Positions 50,283 through 59,688 of a stretch of 64,000 nucleotides of DNA are shown here, piece after piece. Positions within the stretch are counted from its first letter, which is position 1. Each line of letters opens with the position of its first letter. Made by a program: the position numbers and the translations under genes. The notes under the pieces are model-generated. The model was given only the letters and a program-made list of their open reading frames with translations, was not told the origin of the DNA and ran no database searches. This DNA is from an uncultured Prevotellaceae bacterium (GTDB lineage: Bacteria; Bacteroidota; Bacteroidia; Bacteroidales; Bacteroidaceae). Where the stretch lies: the NCBI GenBank assembly GCA_902774815.1, contig CACYJV010000033.1, positions 1 to 64,000 of the forward strand, written 5' to 3'.

Positions 50283-50316
50283 AGCTCTAAGGGGCTGCCG
50301 CCGAGAAGGCCTTCAT

Positions 50317-50947
50317 GTTTCAATCCACGTGCCCCGTGTGGGGTGCGACATCGTGTGCTGCGGTTGTATTACGACCGTGCCATGTTTCAATCCACGCACC
50401 CCGTGTGGGGTGCGACACAAGACGGGTGTTTATTAGTAGATGAAGATCAGGTTTCAATCCACGCACCCCGTGTGGGGTGCGACGGAGAACCCCTACGACC
50501 GCATGAAGGGCGAACTGTTTCAATCCACGCACCCCGTGTGGGGTGCGACTCATAGAGCGGGAAGTGGTCAGCATCGAAAAGCGTGTTTCAATCCACGCAC
50601 CCCGTGTGGGGTGCGACGTTTCGGTGACGTCCACTTGGTAGTCTTTCCAGTTTCAATCCACGCACCCCGTGTGGGGTGCGACTCGGCGGCATTCAGGCAT
50701 TGAGCGGGCAGAAAAAGTTTCAATCCACGCACCCCGTGTGGGGTGCGACTTCGGCGACGACGACCGCCAGCAGGCAGACGACGTTTCAATCCACGCACCC
50801 CGTGTGGGGTGCGACGTTCAAGCGCAACCGCGTCACCGACTACACAGGGTTTCAATCCACGCACCCCGTGTGGGGTGCGACCCGAAACTCAACGACGGCC
50901 ATCTACATCGAAAGGTTTCAATCCACGCACCCCGTGTGGGGTGCGAC
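50317..50947 (-). CRISPR. type I-C CRISPR array, 10 repeats and 9 spacers
   Basis: Ten 33-base repeats start at 50317, 50384, 50451, 50517, 50585, 50650, 50717, 50783, 50849 and 50915, with spacers of 32-35 bases. On the plus strand the repeat begins GTTTCAATCCACGCACCCC and ends GGGGTGCGAC, so on the minus strand it ends ATTGAAAC. This 8-base handle, with the GCACCCC/GGGGTGC stem, is typical of type I-C. Transcription should therefore run on the minus strand from a leader at 50948-51037, the same direction as the cas genes. All repeats are identical except the first (50317), which has two substitutions (CA to TG) that shorten the stem, as expected for the leader-distal end. Confidence 0.98.
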
Positions 50948-51037
50948 GCGTCGTTCATGCATTAAAGCCCATTGTCGGGGACAGAACTTAAAGTGTTGTA
51001 TCCCCGACAACATGAGCATTTCATCTTCACTATACAT
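50948..51037 (-). promoter_or_regulatory. presumed CRISPR leader with a perfect inverted repeat
   Basis: The 90 bases between cas7 and the array contain TTGTCGGGGA (50972-50981) and its exact complement (51001-51010) around a 19-base loop. On the minus strand no T run follows, so this is not a standard terminator. It may be a leader element or a mark of past deletion of adaptation genes. No strong promoter was seen. Confidence 0.5.
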
Positions 51038-51889
51038 TTATATCAATTCCTCAACCATGACACCAGTCGGCAGATCCGACTTGTCGATTGTCACTTCATA
51101 GTCATTGAATGAACGTGGGGCACCTTCCGATTTCTTTTCAATCTTCACCAAATCAAACAGCTTATTGGCTGGAGCATTACCTAAAACAGAATCATGTTTG
51201 AATACTATAAGTTTTTGGGCACTCATCAGTCCACGAGCGGCTGACCGATCGACATCAAACATATTTCTGAGTGCTTCGAAGAAGAGGTCAAGGTCTTCCT
51301 CGGAGAAGCCAGTCTGCTTAGCAAGGTTGGCAGAAACAAATCCGTGGCAGACATATAGGCCATAAGGCACCGTGGCCTTACGGCCCATCGTCCGGTTATC
51401 ACCTCCTTGTTTTTCAGCCTCCTTCTCAGTAGCCACAGCCATGCGTGTAATAGAATGCTCTGCTGCGGCAATGGGAGAAACTGAACGCGAAAAAGTCAAC
51501 TGGATAGGGCCTCGCACTTGCCCTGCATTCTTACCCATGGACATGACTGCACCAAATGCTCGGATATCATAGTACTTATGGCACATTACATCACGTGCTG
51601 CAGACTTTTTGTCCTTGGCAGTCTTTACTTTGTCCTCATCATGTGCTGCATCAATCAGAGTGTTTAGCACGGCTTTCTCTTTTATGAAGATATCATAGCC
51701 AGGTGCCATTCCCTTAGCCACTTGCACATAGTTACGCACTTTGCGCTTCAGACACACATCAGTAACCAGTCCCATACCTGTTTCAGCATCCACGCGAGGC
51801 AGATTGCCTGCATCAGGATCACCATTAGGGTTACCATCTTGTACATCAAAGATGTAGACGAAATCAATTTTGTTTTTTAATTCTGACAT
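51038..51889 (-). CDS. cas7: type I-C Cascade backbone protein Cas7 (Csd2)
   Basis: This 283-residue protein opens [47 protein letters not shown], the Csd2 signature. Later comes [25 protein letters not shown], and [15 protein letters not shown]-type motifs. Several copies coat the crRNA spacer in the interference complex. The length is normal. It lies 12 bases after cas8c and ends 90 bases from the array. Cas4-cas1-cas2 normally follow here in type I-C and are absent. Confidence 0.95.
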   Translation of the reverse strand: MSELKNKIDFVYIFDVQDGNPNGDPDAGNLPRVDAETGMGLVTDVCLKRKVRNYVQVAKGMAPGYDIFIKEKAVLNTLIDAAHDEDKVKTAKDKKSAARDVMCHKYYDIRAFGAVMSMGKNAGQVRGPIQLTFSRSVSPIAAAEHSITRMAVATEKEAEKQGGDNRTMGRKATVPYGLYVCHGFVSANLAKQTGFSEEDLDLFFEALRNMFDVDRSAARGLMSAQKLIVFKHDSVLGNAPANKLFDLVKIEKKSEGAPRSFNDYEVTIDKSDLPTGVMVEELI

Positions 51890-51901
51890 AGTTATTCTGT
51901 T

Positions 51902-52261
51902 TTAAAGATTACTGTTTTCATTTTTCTTGAAGAAGTCTTGACGCTGGTGATAATAGCCAACGAAGAAACGTCCTTGGTCTTGCAAATCAAGGTGGGTAGG
52001 GAAGCCATCAGCTGGGAGTTTGTCGATAATCTCCTGCTTCAGTTTTTCAAAGAAAATCTTTCTGCCCTCATTCAGGTTTTCAGAATGGTGGGAAGATAGA
52101 TTGAGGAATGTTGCAAACACCGTTGCGGGAGTTGCACTGGCACTGTTCATGTAACGCTCACGGATGGAGTGTTGGTTGTTGGCATCCTCTTGAATTTTGT
52201 CAAGTACGGCGAACAATCTGCCGCAGAGGTAGCCTTGATTTTTGTTTTCTTTGTCTAACAT
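51902..52261 (-). CDS. possible internally translated small subunit Cas11c
   Basis: An in-frame ATG at 52261 in cas8c would give 119 residues starting MLDKENKNQGYLCG. The mRNA just upstream is very A-rich (AACAAAAAATAAAA), a favourable context in Bacteroidetes. In studied I-C systems a small subunit of this size is made from the 3' end of cas8c. This is inference from position and size only. Confidence 0.4.
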   Translation of the reverse strand: MLDKENKNQGYLCGRLFAVLDKIQEDANNQHSIRERYMNSASATPATVFATFLNLSSHHSENLNEGRKIFFEKLKQEIIDKLPADGFPTHLDLQDQGRFFVGYYHQRQDFFKKNENSNL

Positions 52262-53593
52262 AGGTTTTATTTTTTGTTCTTTATTGTTTAGTCTGTTAAG
52301 ATACGCTTTAATAATAGCGGCACGAGTTGTAAAAATGCTTTGTTCCGCCCTTATGCGACGAACACATTCGGAAAAGAGAGTCTGCGGATAAGGAAGCCCC
52401 TGAAAAATACTTTTCACAACAGCATCCGCCAGATTTGGTGTTGCGTCAGAGGTCTTTCCCCCTAACGTCACTGCGCTAATCATCGAACGTAGTCCCATGT
52501 AGGGTTTGTTGGCTCCAACAATTTCCATATCATCAAAATGCCTACTCATTTTCTCTGCGAAACCTTTCAGCGGAATTTCTGCCCAATAGGTCACGGCGAT
52601 TCTGGCAGAATTTGGTGCCATACCCAGGATATAGAACTTGTCATCAAGAGAAGTGTGCAAAATTCCTGAGTAAATAGATTTGAAAACTTTGCGGACTTGC
52701 TCTATCCTTCTGTCGGGATCGTCGTCAGTATCGGAGAAGCCGAACATGCTGAAGACACTTTCTTCCGTTTGCCTTCCCGCCTCATCATCCTTGGAAGCCC
52801 AAAAGAGGAACGTACGGTTGCCTATCAGAAATTTGTTCCTTGAATCAGATGCAAGCATATGGTTGAGTGCAGTTGTATATGCAAACTCTGCCTTTTCGCT
52901 GATAGGGGCATTGGCCCCTTTTTCTTTTCCATACGAATCATATCCTGATTTTACTTGAAAAGCAACTAACTTGGCAGTGGCCTGGCTACCAGGAATCATC
53001 GTGGCGGTTGTGGTCTCAACCACATGCCCCCTTTCCCCAGATACCAGACATATTTGATCGCTGCGGTCATTGTCGTCTGTCAACAAATCAAGCAATTCTT
53101 CTTTTTCTGCAATGATCTTATCATCACCTTTTATCCTAAAGGAAAAAACAGAATACTTTTTGTTGAGGTTCTTTTCTATTTCGGGCCATAAAAAATCTTT
53201 CTTTAATATGGAAAGAATTGTATTCACATCTGATTGATAAAACATCAATACAGCCCTCATGTCTTGATTGTCAGATGAAGCCTCGTATATTTCCGTTACT
53301 TTATCCTTAAAGACTTTGAAATACTTTTCTGCCTCACCTTTGTCTGAATAGCCAAAGACATAAGCACTATTGTCATAGAGATAATTAGCAACAGGGGCAC
53401 TTGACCGGCCGACACTCTTCTTGACAAGAAACTTTTTTGCATGTTTGTTGTCTATACGGCAATCTTCAAATCCCACAAAATGCCCATCCTTATCAATGAC
53501 TATCAGAAAACCGATTTCCTTCAGTTCGCGACCGAAGGCTGGAAGATGGTCCTTGCTTCGGTTGTAGTATTCATATAACGCCTGTAGTATCAT
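51902..53593 (-). CDS. cas8c: type I-C large subunit Cas8c (Csd1)
   Basis: This 563-residue protein opens MILQALYEYYNRSKDHLPAFGRELKEIGFLIVID. It has the Csd1 block SQATAKLVAFQVKSGYDSYGKEKGANAPISEKAEFAYTTALNHML and FLFWASKDDEA. Cas8c recognises the PAM and helps recruit Cas3. Its start overlaps the cas5 stop by four bases. The C-terminal 119 residues start with an internal Met (52261) and correspond to the part that in other I-C systems is also made separately as Cas11c. Confidence 0.95.
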   Translation of the reverse strand: MILQALYEYYNRSKDHLPAFGRELKEIGFLIVIDKDGHFVGFEDCRIDNKHAKKFLVKKSVGRSSAPVANYLYDNSAYVFGYSDKGEAEKYFKVFKDKVTEIYEASSDNQDMRAVLMFYQSDVNTILSILKKDFLWPEIEKNLNKKYSVFSFRIKGDDKIIAEKEELLDLLTDDNDRSDQICLVSGERGHVVETTTATMIPGSQATAKLVAFQVKSGYDSYGKEKGANAPISEKAEFAYTTALNHMLASDSRNKFLIGNRTFLFWASKDDEAGRQTEESVFSMFGFSDTDDDPDRRIEQVRKVFKSIYSGILHTSLDDKFYILGMAPNSARIAVTYWAEIPLKGFAEKMSRHFDDMEIVGANKPYMGLRSMISAVTLGGKTSDATPNLADAVVKSIFQGLPYPQTLFSECVRRIRAEQSIFTTRAAIIKAYLNRLNNKEQKIKPMLDKENKNQGYLCGRLFAVLDKIQEDANNQHSIRERYMNSASATPATVFATFLNLSSHHSENLNEGRKIFFEKLKQEIIDKLPADGFPTHLDLQDQGRFFVGYYHQRQDFFKKNENSNL

Positions 53594-54276
53594 CTCAAAA
53601 CCTCCTCACTGTCTTTTGGTGGAACAATAATGACACCATCCTTCATCCGTGCATGGTAGAACATGGCGGGCGGATTCTTGAGATTAGCGTCAAAGTCCAT
53701 GTCGTAGAGCATAATACCAAGGTCACGGCTCTCGCTGACAGGTGCACTCAGCACTTCCGTTTCAGGATCAATCAAACGGAAAGATGCTGCGCACTCCCTA
53801 GTGCCAAGGTATGGCTGATTGAAACATTGACCTTTCTTTGCTCGCCGTTCAAACATGGCATTATACTTTCCTGGATTCTCGTCATTCCTTTCTTCGCTGC
53901 AAGAAAGGAATGTTTGTCCCTCCTTACGCCTCTGAATTGGAATGAACTCCAATTTTGCCCAAAGACGATAGCGAACATCCTGTAAAAGCAATGAATTCTT
54001 CTGCTGCCGTTTCTCTTCTATATATATAGGAGTCTTCGATGCAACAGCCCCCACCTCATTTCTTCTTACTGAAGTCCACTTAATTGGATTCAGCACTTCA
54101 ATCTTCGTCACCTGCCAATGAATGGCTGGCTTCCAAAAGATAGCCTCAAAGATGGCACGTGCTGCTGATGGCGTAATCACGTCATAACTGACACGTTCCA
54201 CTTTCAATTCAGGCCGGGTGAAGCAAGCCATTGGCCCCCACACCTCCAAGCAGAATTCTTTGTCGTAATATTCCAT
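53590..54276 (-). CDS. cas5: type I-C crRNA-processing protein Cas5c (Cas5d)
   Basis: This protein is about 228 residues from MEYYDKEFCLEVWGP (54276), which is preferred because the longer start (54321) would overlap cas3. The RAMP-fold signature VERVSYDVITPSAARAIFEAIFWKPAIHWQVTKIEVLNPIKWTSVRRNEV is clear. A glycine-poor C-terminal half has LGTRECAASFRLI and YDMDFD. In type I-C this protein replaces Cas6: it cuts the pre-crRNA and stays bound to the handle. The final residues overlap cas8c. Confidence 0.93.
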   Translation of the reverse strand: MEYYDKEFCLEVWGPMACFTRPELKVERVSYDVITPSAARAIFEAIFWKPAIHWQVTKIEVLNPIKWTSVRRNEVGAVASKTPIYIEEKRQQKNSLLLQDVRYRLWAKLEFIPIQRRKEGQTFLSCSEERNDENPGKYNAMFERRAKKGQCFNQPYLGTRECAASFRLIDPETEVLSAPVSESRDLGIMLYDMDFDANLKNPPAMFYHARMKDGVIIVPPKDSEEVLR

Positions 54277-54293
54277 ATCTGACTTTTTCAACT

Positions 54294-56495
54294 TTATAAT
54301 ATATAAGTTTCTTCTATCCATTTGTTAGTGGTAATGAGTCCTACATGCTCATCATAGAAGGAAGGACTGCTGACAATATAGATATTCTCCAACACTTCCT
54401 CCAAGGCTCCAGCCTGAATCAACAATTTCAGGTCATTTTGACGCACATTCACACTATATTGTGCCAACCGTTTCATCAAACCATAGGAAGGACCTTCTTC
54501 TTTCAACTTTTCGGCAAAACCCATACCATTTCGCCAATTCACGATGACTGATGTCGTATCGTCATCTATCAGGTGGAACTCTTCACTTGCCGTGCGAAAT
54601 AGAAAATCTTTTGATGATTCAAGTCTTTCAGCTATTCTTGCCTTGTCGAATGTGTTGACTTTGGCATATAGCATTCTGAAATAAGCAATCATAGCCTCTG
54701 TCGAAAACTTGTCCTCTACAGTATCCATCATGTCTTGTCGTGCACTATTCGTGCGTGCCATAAACCCAGGAGGCAGAGGCTTCCCCAACTGGAACACATA
54801 GGTGTCGCCAAGTGGAATACTCCCTTCCCTGTTGCATCGTCCTGCAGCCTGCAGCACCGAGTCAAGACCTGCTTCCTGACGGAACACTACAGGGAAATCA
54901 ATGTCTACACCAGCTTCAATAAGCTGAGTGGAAACGACACGTATTACCTTTTGGCCTGCATCGCACAATGCTTCCTTGATCTTCATTATTGTTTCAGCCA
55001 CATGTTCAGGACACATCATTCTTGACAAATGAAATGTAAGTTCCCCATCCACCTTGGGAAGTCTGTTGTAGATCTCTGCGGCATCCCTTCGAGTGTTTAC
55101 TACACAAAGGACACGATCAAACTGGCTTATACGGCGTGCCAAATGATCATAAGAACTCACTTCGTCATCAAAATGAAGTCTCACTCTACGAAGTCTTTCA
55201 TGAAGTCGGAAATCGGCAGGGATAATCTCTTTCACTTTGTCTATACCCTCCAACATTACCGTAGGATTGCATCCGCGATGTCTTCCCTCAAGCACAGGTT
55301 GACTTGCCGTCGTGAAGAGTACCGACACTCCCAACTGCCGTTGATAGGTTTTCAGTGCGTTTACGATGGGTTGCAAATAGTCAGTAGGCAATGTCTGTAC
55401 TTCATCTAATATGAGTACGCTATTACAAATATTGTGCAGTTTCCTACATTGAGAGGGTCGGCTTGCAAACATCGATTCAAACAATTGGACATTGGTTGTC
55501 ACAACAATAGGATAATCCCAGTTTTCTGTGGCCAGTTTCATTTGCATGGCCGCATTGGCTCCCCTTTCGCCCTTGATGTCAGCCAATTTCTCAAAGGATA
55601 TATTTGAATGATGTTCCAGAACATTCTCTGACCCAAAAATATCTCTCAACACTTGAGCTGTCTGGACTATGATGCTGGTATATGGTATGGCAATGATGAT
55701 CCTATGTTTGCCATACCTCAATGCATGGTTGACAGCCCACACCAACGAAGACAATGTCTTGCCGCCGCCTGTAGGAACCGTCAAACTGTAGAAGCCAGGT
55801 TCCTCCTCTGCAGCATTCCGACACGCGTGCTGAACTTCGTTACGAATTTGGTTGACTGGCGTGGAAGGCTTCTTACTTAACTTCTCTAAATATGCATCCA
55901 ACAAAGGACTCAATGCAGACAAAGACTTTTTACAGTTTCTTAGTTGCGACTGTTCCTCCTTCATGAAATGTTCCGTATCCAAATAGTCAGCATCCACCAG
56001 GCACGAGAAAAGCAATCTTATCAGATGGTTCATTTCGTAACGTTGCGGTGAAGCGTTGAAAACAGGCGGCATAAGTTTGATATGTAAGGGAGAGTCGTCT
56101 ACATCTGTTGGAATACTTTTTTCTTTCAATATTGTTTCGTACTCGTCATAGTCATACAAACCAGCATGATGTCCCATGATGGGATAGGCCAGAAAGGGAG
56201 TGAAGGGCGGATATAACTTCTTTGCTACCAACGCACCCACATAGGCATGGTTAGGATGACGATGGACAACCAGTTCGGGACACAATCCCGACTCCTTTTT
56301 GATATATGTCTGGAAGTCATCTTGTTCCTTACCTTTATCATGCAGTAAGCCCAAGACCGTTCCGAAGTCTTTCATACCAAATGCAGAAGCAAACTCAGCT
56401 GCAAAATGAGCAACTCCTATTTGATGTTCTTCATTCGTCTGCACTGCCATATCATTAGGCCTGACATGTGATATTATATCTCCTCTAAAAATCAT
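54294..56495 (-). CDS. cas3: Cas3 nuclease-helicase
   Basis: This 733-residue protein has an N-terminal HD nuclease domain (H52-D53 in GLLHDKGK, H108-H110 in GHHAGLYDYDE). An SF2 helicase follows with Walker A VPTGGGKTLSS near residue 248, the DEVQ box in LILDEVQTLP, and the late motif VLQAAGRCNREG. It unwinds and degrades target DNA after Cascade binding. It is the first gene of the operon, with a -7 box (56519-56526) just 24 bases upstream of the ATG. All key motifs look intact. Confidence 0.96.
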   Translation of the reverse strand: MIFRGDIISHVRPNDMAVQTNEEHQIGVAHFAAEFASAFGMKDFGTVLGLLHDKGKEQDDFQTYIKKESGLCPELVVHRHPNHAYVGALVAKKLYPPFTPFLAYPIMGHHAGLYDYDEYETILKEKSIPTDVDDSPLHIKLMPPVFNASPQRYEMNHLIRLLFSCLVDADYLDTEHFMKEEQSQLRNCKKSLSALSPLLDAYLEKLSKKPSTPVNQIRNEVQHACRNAAEEEPGFYSLTVPTGGGKTLSSLVWAVNHALRYGKHRIIIAIPYTSIIVQTAQVLRDIFGSENVLEHHSNISFEKLADIKGERGANAAMQMKLATENWDYPIVVTTNVQLFESMFASRPSQCRKLHNICNSVLILDEVQTLPTDYLQPIVNALKTYQRQLGVSVLFTTASQPVLEGRHRGCNPTVMLEGIDKVKEIIPADFRLHERLRRVRLHFDDEVSSYDHLARRISQFDRVLCVVNTRRDAAEIYNRLPKVDGELTFHLSRMMCPEHVAETIMKIKEALCDAGQKVIRVVSTQLIEAGVDIDFPVVFRQEAGLDSVLQAAGRCNREGSIPLGDTYVFQLGKPLPPGFMARTNSARQDMMDTVEDKFSTEAMIAYFRMLYAKVNTFDKARIAERLESSKDFLFRTASEEFHLIDDDTTSVIVNWRNGMGFAEKLKEEGPSYGLMKRLAQYSVNVRQNDLKLLIQAGALEEVLENIYIVSSPSFYDEHVGLITTNKWIEETYIL

Positions 56496-56518
56496 ACTCT
56501 ATAAAGGTTATGCTAGTG

Positions 56519-56526
56519 CAAAGATA
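56519..56526 (-). promoter_or_regulatory. -7 box of the cas operon
   Basis: The minus strand reads TATCTTTG. The -33 element is not clear. Confidence 0.5.
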
Positions 56527-56576
56527 CTTAAAAGATGTGGAACATGGAAGTGAATGGAAGAATATTTTGAACTAAT

Positions 56577-56603
56577 TAACGTGAGTTCGACGAATTCACG
56601 TTA
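56577..56603. repeat. 27-base near-palindrome
   Basis: TAACGTGAGTTCG and CGAATTCACGTTA flank one base, with one mismatch. The rest of 56527-56800 holds no recognisable gene. Confidence 0.65.
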
Positions 56604-56805
56604 TTATATGCTATTTGACCCAAACGACGAACAGAAGCATTCCTCTTTTTTCAACGCAGAGACACAGAGTTCTGCACCTCTGCATTAAAAAATACACTTT
56701 TGCCACTGTAGGCAGGGTGTTCATTGCCCGGCGTTTGGGTAAAAATGTATTTAATAGCCTTTTTCAAACAGGCTGCATTTTTCTATAAAATAGCACGCTG
56801 AAAAT

Positions 56806-56837
56806 TTTGGCTCTTTCCCCGATTATTTGTAACTTTG
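56806..56837 (+). promoter_or_regulatory. promoter of the gene at 56879
   Basis: TTTG (56806-56809), 20 bases, then TAACTTTG (56830-56837). It also shows that the true start lies after 56840. Confidence 0.7.
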
Positions 56838-56878
56838 CAGTTAAATCTACGATAAGCAATCTCGAACATCAGGAAGCA

Positions 56879-59644
56879 ATGGAAAAACGACTGCGAAGGT
56901 ACTGGCTTTTGACCGTGGTTCTGCTGGCGGCGATACTGAACATTCATGCTGCCCAGTGGACCATCAGCGTGACGCCAAGCGACACGCAGGGAGGCTATGT
57001 GGAGACGGTTGACGGGCGCGCGCAGAGCGACGTGAGCTATTCAACGACGTGGCCTGCGGCTGGCTATGTGCCCGTTTTCTACATCCATTTCCCCAAGGGA
57101 ACCTTCCAGGTGACTTCGCAGAATGTTGAAGCCCTGCGCGTGAACGTTCGCGATGCCTCCACGGGTGCCGACGTGGCGACCAGTCAGCCCGCCCGCCAAT
57201 TCAGTTTCGTGTCGGCCGAGGAAGGCTGGTATCGCTTCCAACTGACGGGTGGCACGCCTGGTGTGACAGTGCTGCAGGACTTCACCGTGACTTCCGCCGA
57301 TGCAACGGGCAACAACACCAACGTTTTCCTGGCTGCATGGCGTTCAGCGCCTTCGCTCCACCTGAACACCTTTGGCAGCAGCCATCAGGACCTGCCGTCG
57401 GGCAATGCCTTCGACTGGATCTACGATGAGGTGATGATGCCTGCCGATGCCGACTATTACGGCACGTACGTCGAGTCGTTCGGCTTCAACAACGGCTACA
57501 TAGGCATACAGAACAACGGCTCGAACGGCGGTGAGGATGGTCGGACGGTGATCTTCTCGAGTTGGGACAATGGCGATACCGACAGCGATCCTTCTTTGGC
57601 CGACTTCCGCCGTAGCGGCATCGTGGCAACGGGCGAGGCCGACCAGGTGACGGCTGAGCGCTTCGGCGGTGAGGGAACCGGTTGCCACATCATGCTGAAC
57701 GGCAAGTTGTGGAAGCCTGGACGGTGGGTACGCTTCCTGCTGAACACACGACCTGAACAGATCACGCTGAGCGATGGCTCAACTTACAATAACACGCTGC
57801 TTTCAGCATGGTATTGGGCCGAGGGAGTCGACACTGAGTGGCATTACATCGGGACGATGCGCCAGGCAGGCACCACCAACTACTTCGGTTTGGGCTTCAA
57901 CGCCTTTCTCGAGGAATACACCCGCGGCAACATCAGCCAAGGCTGTGCACCCCACAAGGCCTACTATCGCCGCATCTTCACACGCTCGATGCAGAGCGGA
58001 ACATGGTATAACCGTAACCAATTCAGTTGGGGCCACACCGACGGGGGCACTGCCGACGGCGCCCGCAACGACCGACTGCAGACGGCATTGGACGATTTCC
58101 AGGGCGAACCGGCCATCATGATGCAGGCTGGTGGCTACGGCGATGCTACGGAAGGTCCCTCGAACCTGTCCTATGTGCAGCCTCTCGGCATCGTACCCGA
58201 TGCTGCCACGTTGCAACAACTCCTGACAGACTACGTGGAACCAGCCATCCAACGGCAGGATGAGGAGCGTATGGCGCTGGCCATGCAATCCACTTACACG
58301 CAGTTGGATCAGACGGAGTGGACCATCAGCGGCTTTTCATCGGAGGAGACCGTGGGCGAGGGAGCTTCCAACGGGCATGCTGCCCACGCCATCGACGGCG
58401 ATGCAAGCACGTTCTGGCACACGTCGTGGTGGAGTAGTGGCAACCTGAACTATCCGCACTACTTGTCGCTGTTGCACGACGGTGCGGTGACAATCGACAA
58501 AATCCGCATCAACATACCCGAAGGGCGCGGCGCGAACTACCGGGCCAAGACCGTTCAGGTACAGACCTCGGCGAACGGCACCGATTGGACTGCCGTGGGA
58601 ACCTTCAGCCTGCCCAATGCCAGTGTGCAGGAGGTGGGCCTCGATGGCTATGGCCTGCAAACCGAGCACTTGCGCTTGTACTTCACCGAGGGCTATGGCC
58701 AGTATGTGCTTATTGGCGAGCTGGAGTTTTTCCAGAAGGACGAGGCCGCTGACCTGCAGCAGTTGCGTGCCTTGGCTCAGGGCTATCTGGACAGGGCAGA
58801 CGCGTTCAACGGCTACCCGTCGGAAGAACTGACGGGACTGCAGGCGGTAGCGAACAACGCGGCAAGCACTGCCGACGACTTCAGGGCCGCCCTGGCCAGC
58901 CTGGCTGCCGAAGGCCATCTGCTGAAGTATGGCGAGGTGACGGAAGTGGCACATCTGAGTGCCGAGAAGGCCTACTACCTGAGCAATGCCAGCGGTTATG
59001 GTGCGATGATGGGCGATGGCGAAGCTGTGACGCTGCGCAATGCCGCCCCCGTAGAAGGCTCGGGCCACTACGCCGATTGCCAGCCGACCTACAAGGCGAA
59101 GGCTCGCGTGCAGGACGAGGCCTGCAACTGGATGTTGCTGACGGCCGACGATTTTCCCGGCAGCTACTATATTTATAACATAGGTGCGCAGAAGTTCCTG
59201 AATCCGCAGTACCACTCCAACTTGGGCGACACGCCACAGCCGTTCGGCATCGTGCGCAAGAACGGCGCATTCGTGCTGACGGCCCAGGACTACAACTACG
59301 GCGGACATACGCAGCTGTGCCTGGCGCCGCAATTCCAGAGCGATCCCGTTTCAGTGTGGAACAACGATGCCGGCAATTATTTCCTCATTTACGACAACTA
59401 TGCCCTGAAACCCTCGGCTGAGTTGGTCGGCCGGCTGCGCCATCAGATCCTGATGCTGAATAAAGGCGACGTCAATCAAGACGGTTTCATTACGATAGCC
59501 GATGTGACAGCATTGGTGAACATCATCCTGGGAAAGGCTTCCAGCTCCACCGAGAATGTGAATAAAGTGGCAGATGTGAACGACGATGATGCCATCACGA
59601 TAGCCGATGTGACCGCGTTGGTGAACATCATATTGGGAAAATGA
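56879..59644 (+). CDS. secreted DUF3472/discoidin-domain protein with a dockerin-like end
   Basis: This protein is about 921 residues from MEKRLRRYWLL (56879), chosen because the promoter overlaps the longer frame and the signal peptide starts here. Order: a DUF5077-like beta domain (about 30-155), a DUF3472-like domain (about 160-440, LNTFGSSH-DLPSG, WKPGRWVRFLLNT), and an F5/8-type (CBM32-like) domain (about 480-630, AIDGDASTFWHTSW). A lectin-like region follows. At the end are two dockerin-type repeats (DVNQDGFITIADVTALVNIILGK and a near copy). Probably a surface glycan-binding or carbohydrate-active protein. It is followed at once by GH31. Confidence 0.8.
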   Translation: MEKRLRRYWLLTVVLLAAILNIHAAQWTISVTPSDTQGGYVETVDGRAQSDVSYSTTWPAAGYVPVFYIHFPKGTFQVTSQNVEALRVNVRDASTGADVATSQPARQFSFVSAEEGWYRFQLTGGTPGVTVLQDFTVTSADATGNNTNVFLAAWRSAPSLHLNTFGSSHQDLPSGNAFDWIYDEVMMPADADYYGTYVESFGFNNGYIGIQNNGSNGGEDGRTVIFSSWDNGDTDSDPSLADFRRSGIVATGEADQVTAERFGGEGTGCHIMLNGKLWKPGRWVRFLLNTRPEQITLSDGSTYNNTLLSAWYWAEGVDTEWHYIGTMRQAGTTNYFGLGFNAFLEEYTRGNISQGCAPHKAYYRRIFTRSMQSGTWYNRNQFSWGHTDGGTADGARNDRLQTALDDFQGEPAIMMQAGGYGDATEGPSNLSYVQPLGIVPDAATLQQLLTDYVEPAIQRQDEERMALAMQSTYTQLDQTEWTISGFSSEETVGEGASNGHAAHAIDGDASTFWHTSWWSSGNLNYPHYLSLLHDGAVTIDKIRINIPEGRGANYRAKTVQVQTSANGTDWTAVGTFSLPNASVQEVGLDGYGLQTEHLRLYFTEGYGQYVLIGELEFFQKDEAADLQQLRALAQGYLDRADAFNGYPSEELTGLQAVANNAASTADDFRAALASLAAEGHLLKYGEVTEVAHLSAEKAYYLSNASGYGAMMGDGEAVTLRNAAPVEGSGHYADCQPTYKAKARVQDEACNWMLLTADDFPGSYYIYNIGAQKFLNPQYHSNLGDTPQPFGIVRKNGAFVLTAQDYNYGGHTQLCLAPQFQSDPVSVWNNDAGNYFLIYDNYALKPSAELVGRLRHQILMLNKGDVNQDGFITIADVTALVNIILGKASSSTENVNKVADVNDDDAITIADVTALVNIILGK

Positions 59645-59688
59645 ACTCATTGGGGGCATGTAAACCCTCGCTCGACAATAAAAAAACA

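Noticed and set aside
50972-51010. Terminator of the cas operon
   Set aside because: The stem is perfect but the loop is 19 bases and no T tract follows on the minus strand.
50242-51101. Several open frames across the CRISPR array on both strands
   Set aside because: They translate the repeats and contain the same peptide at each repeat.
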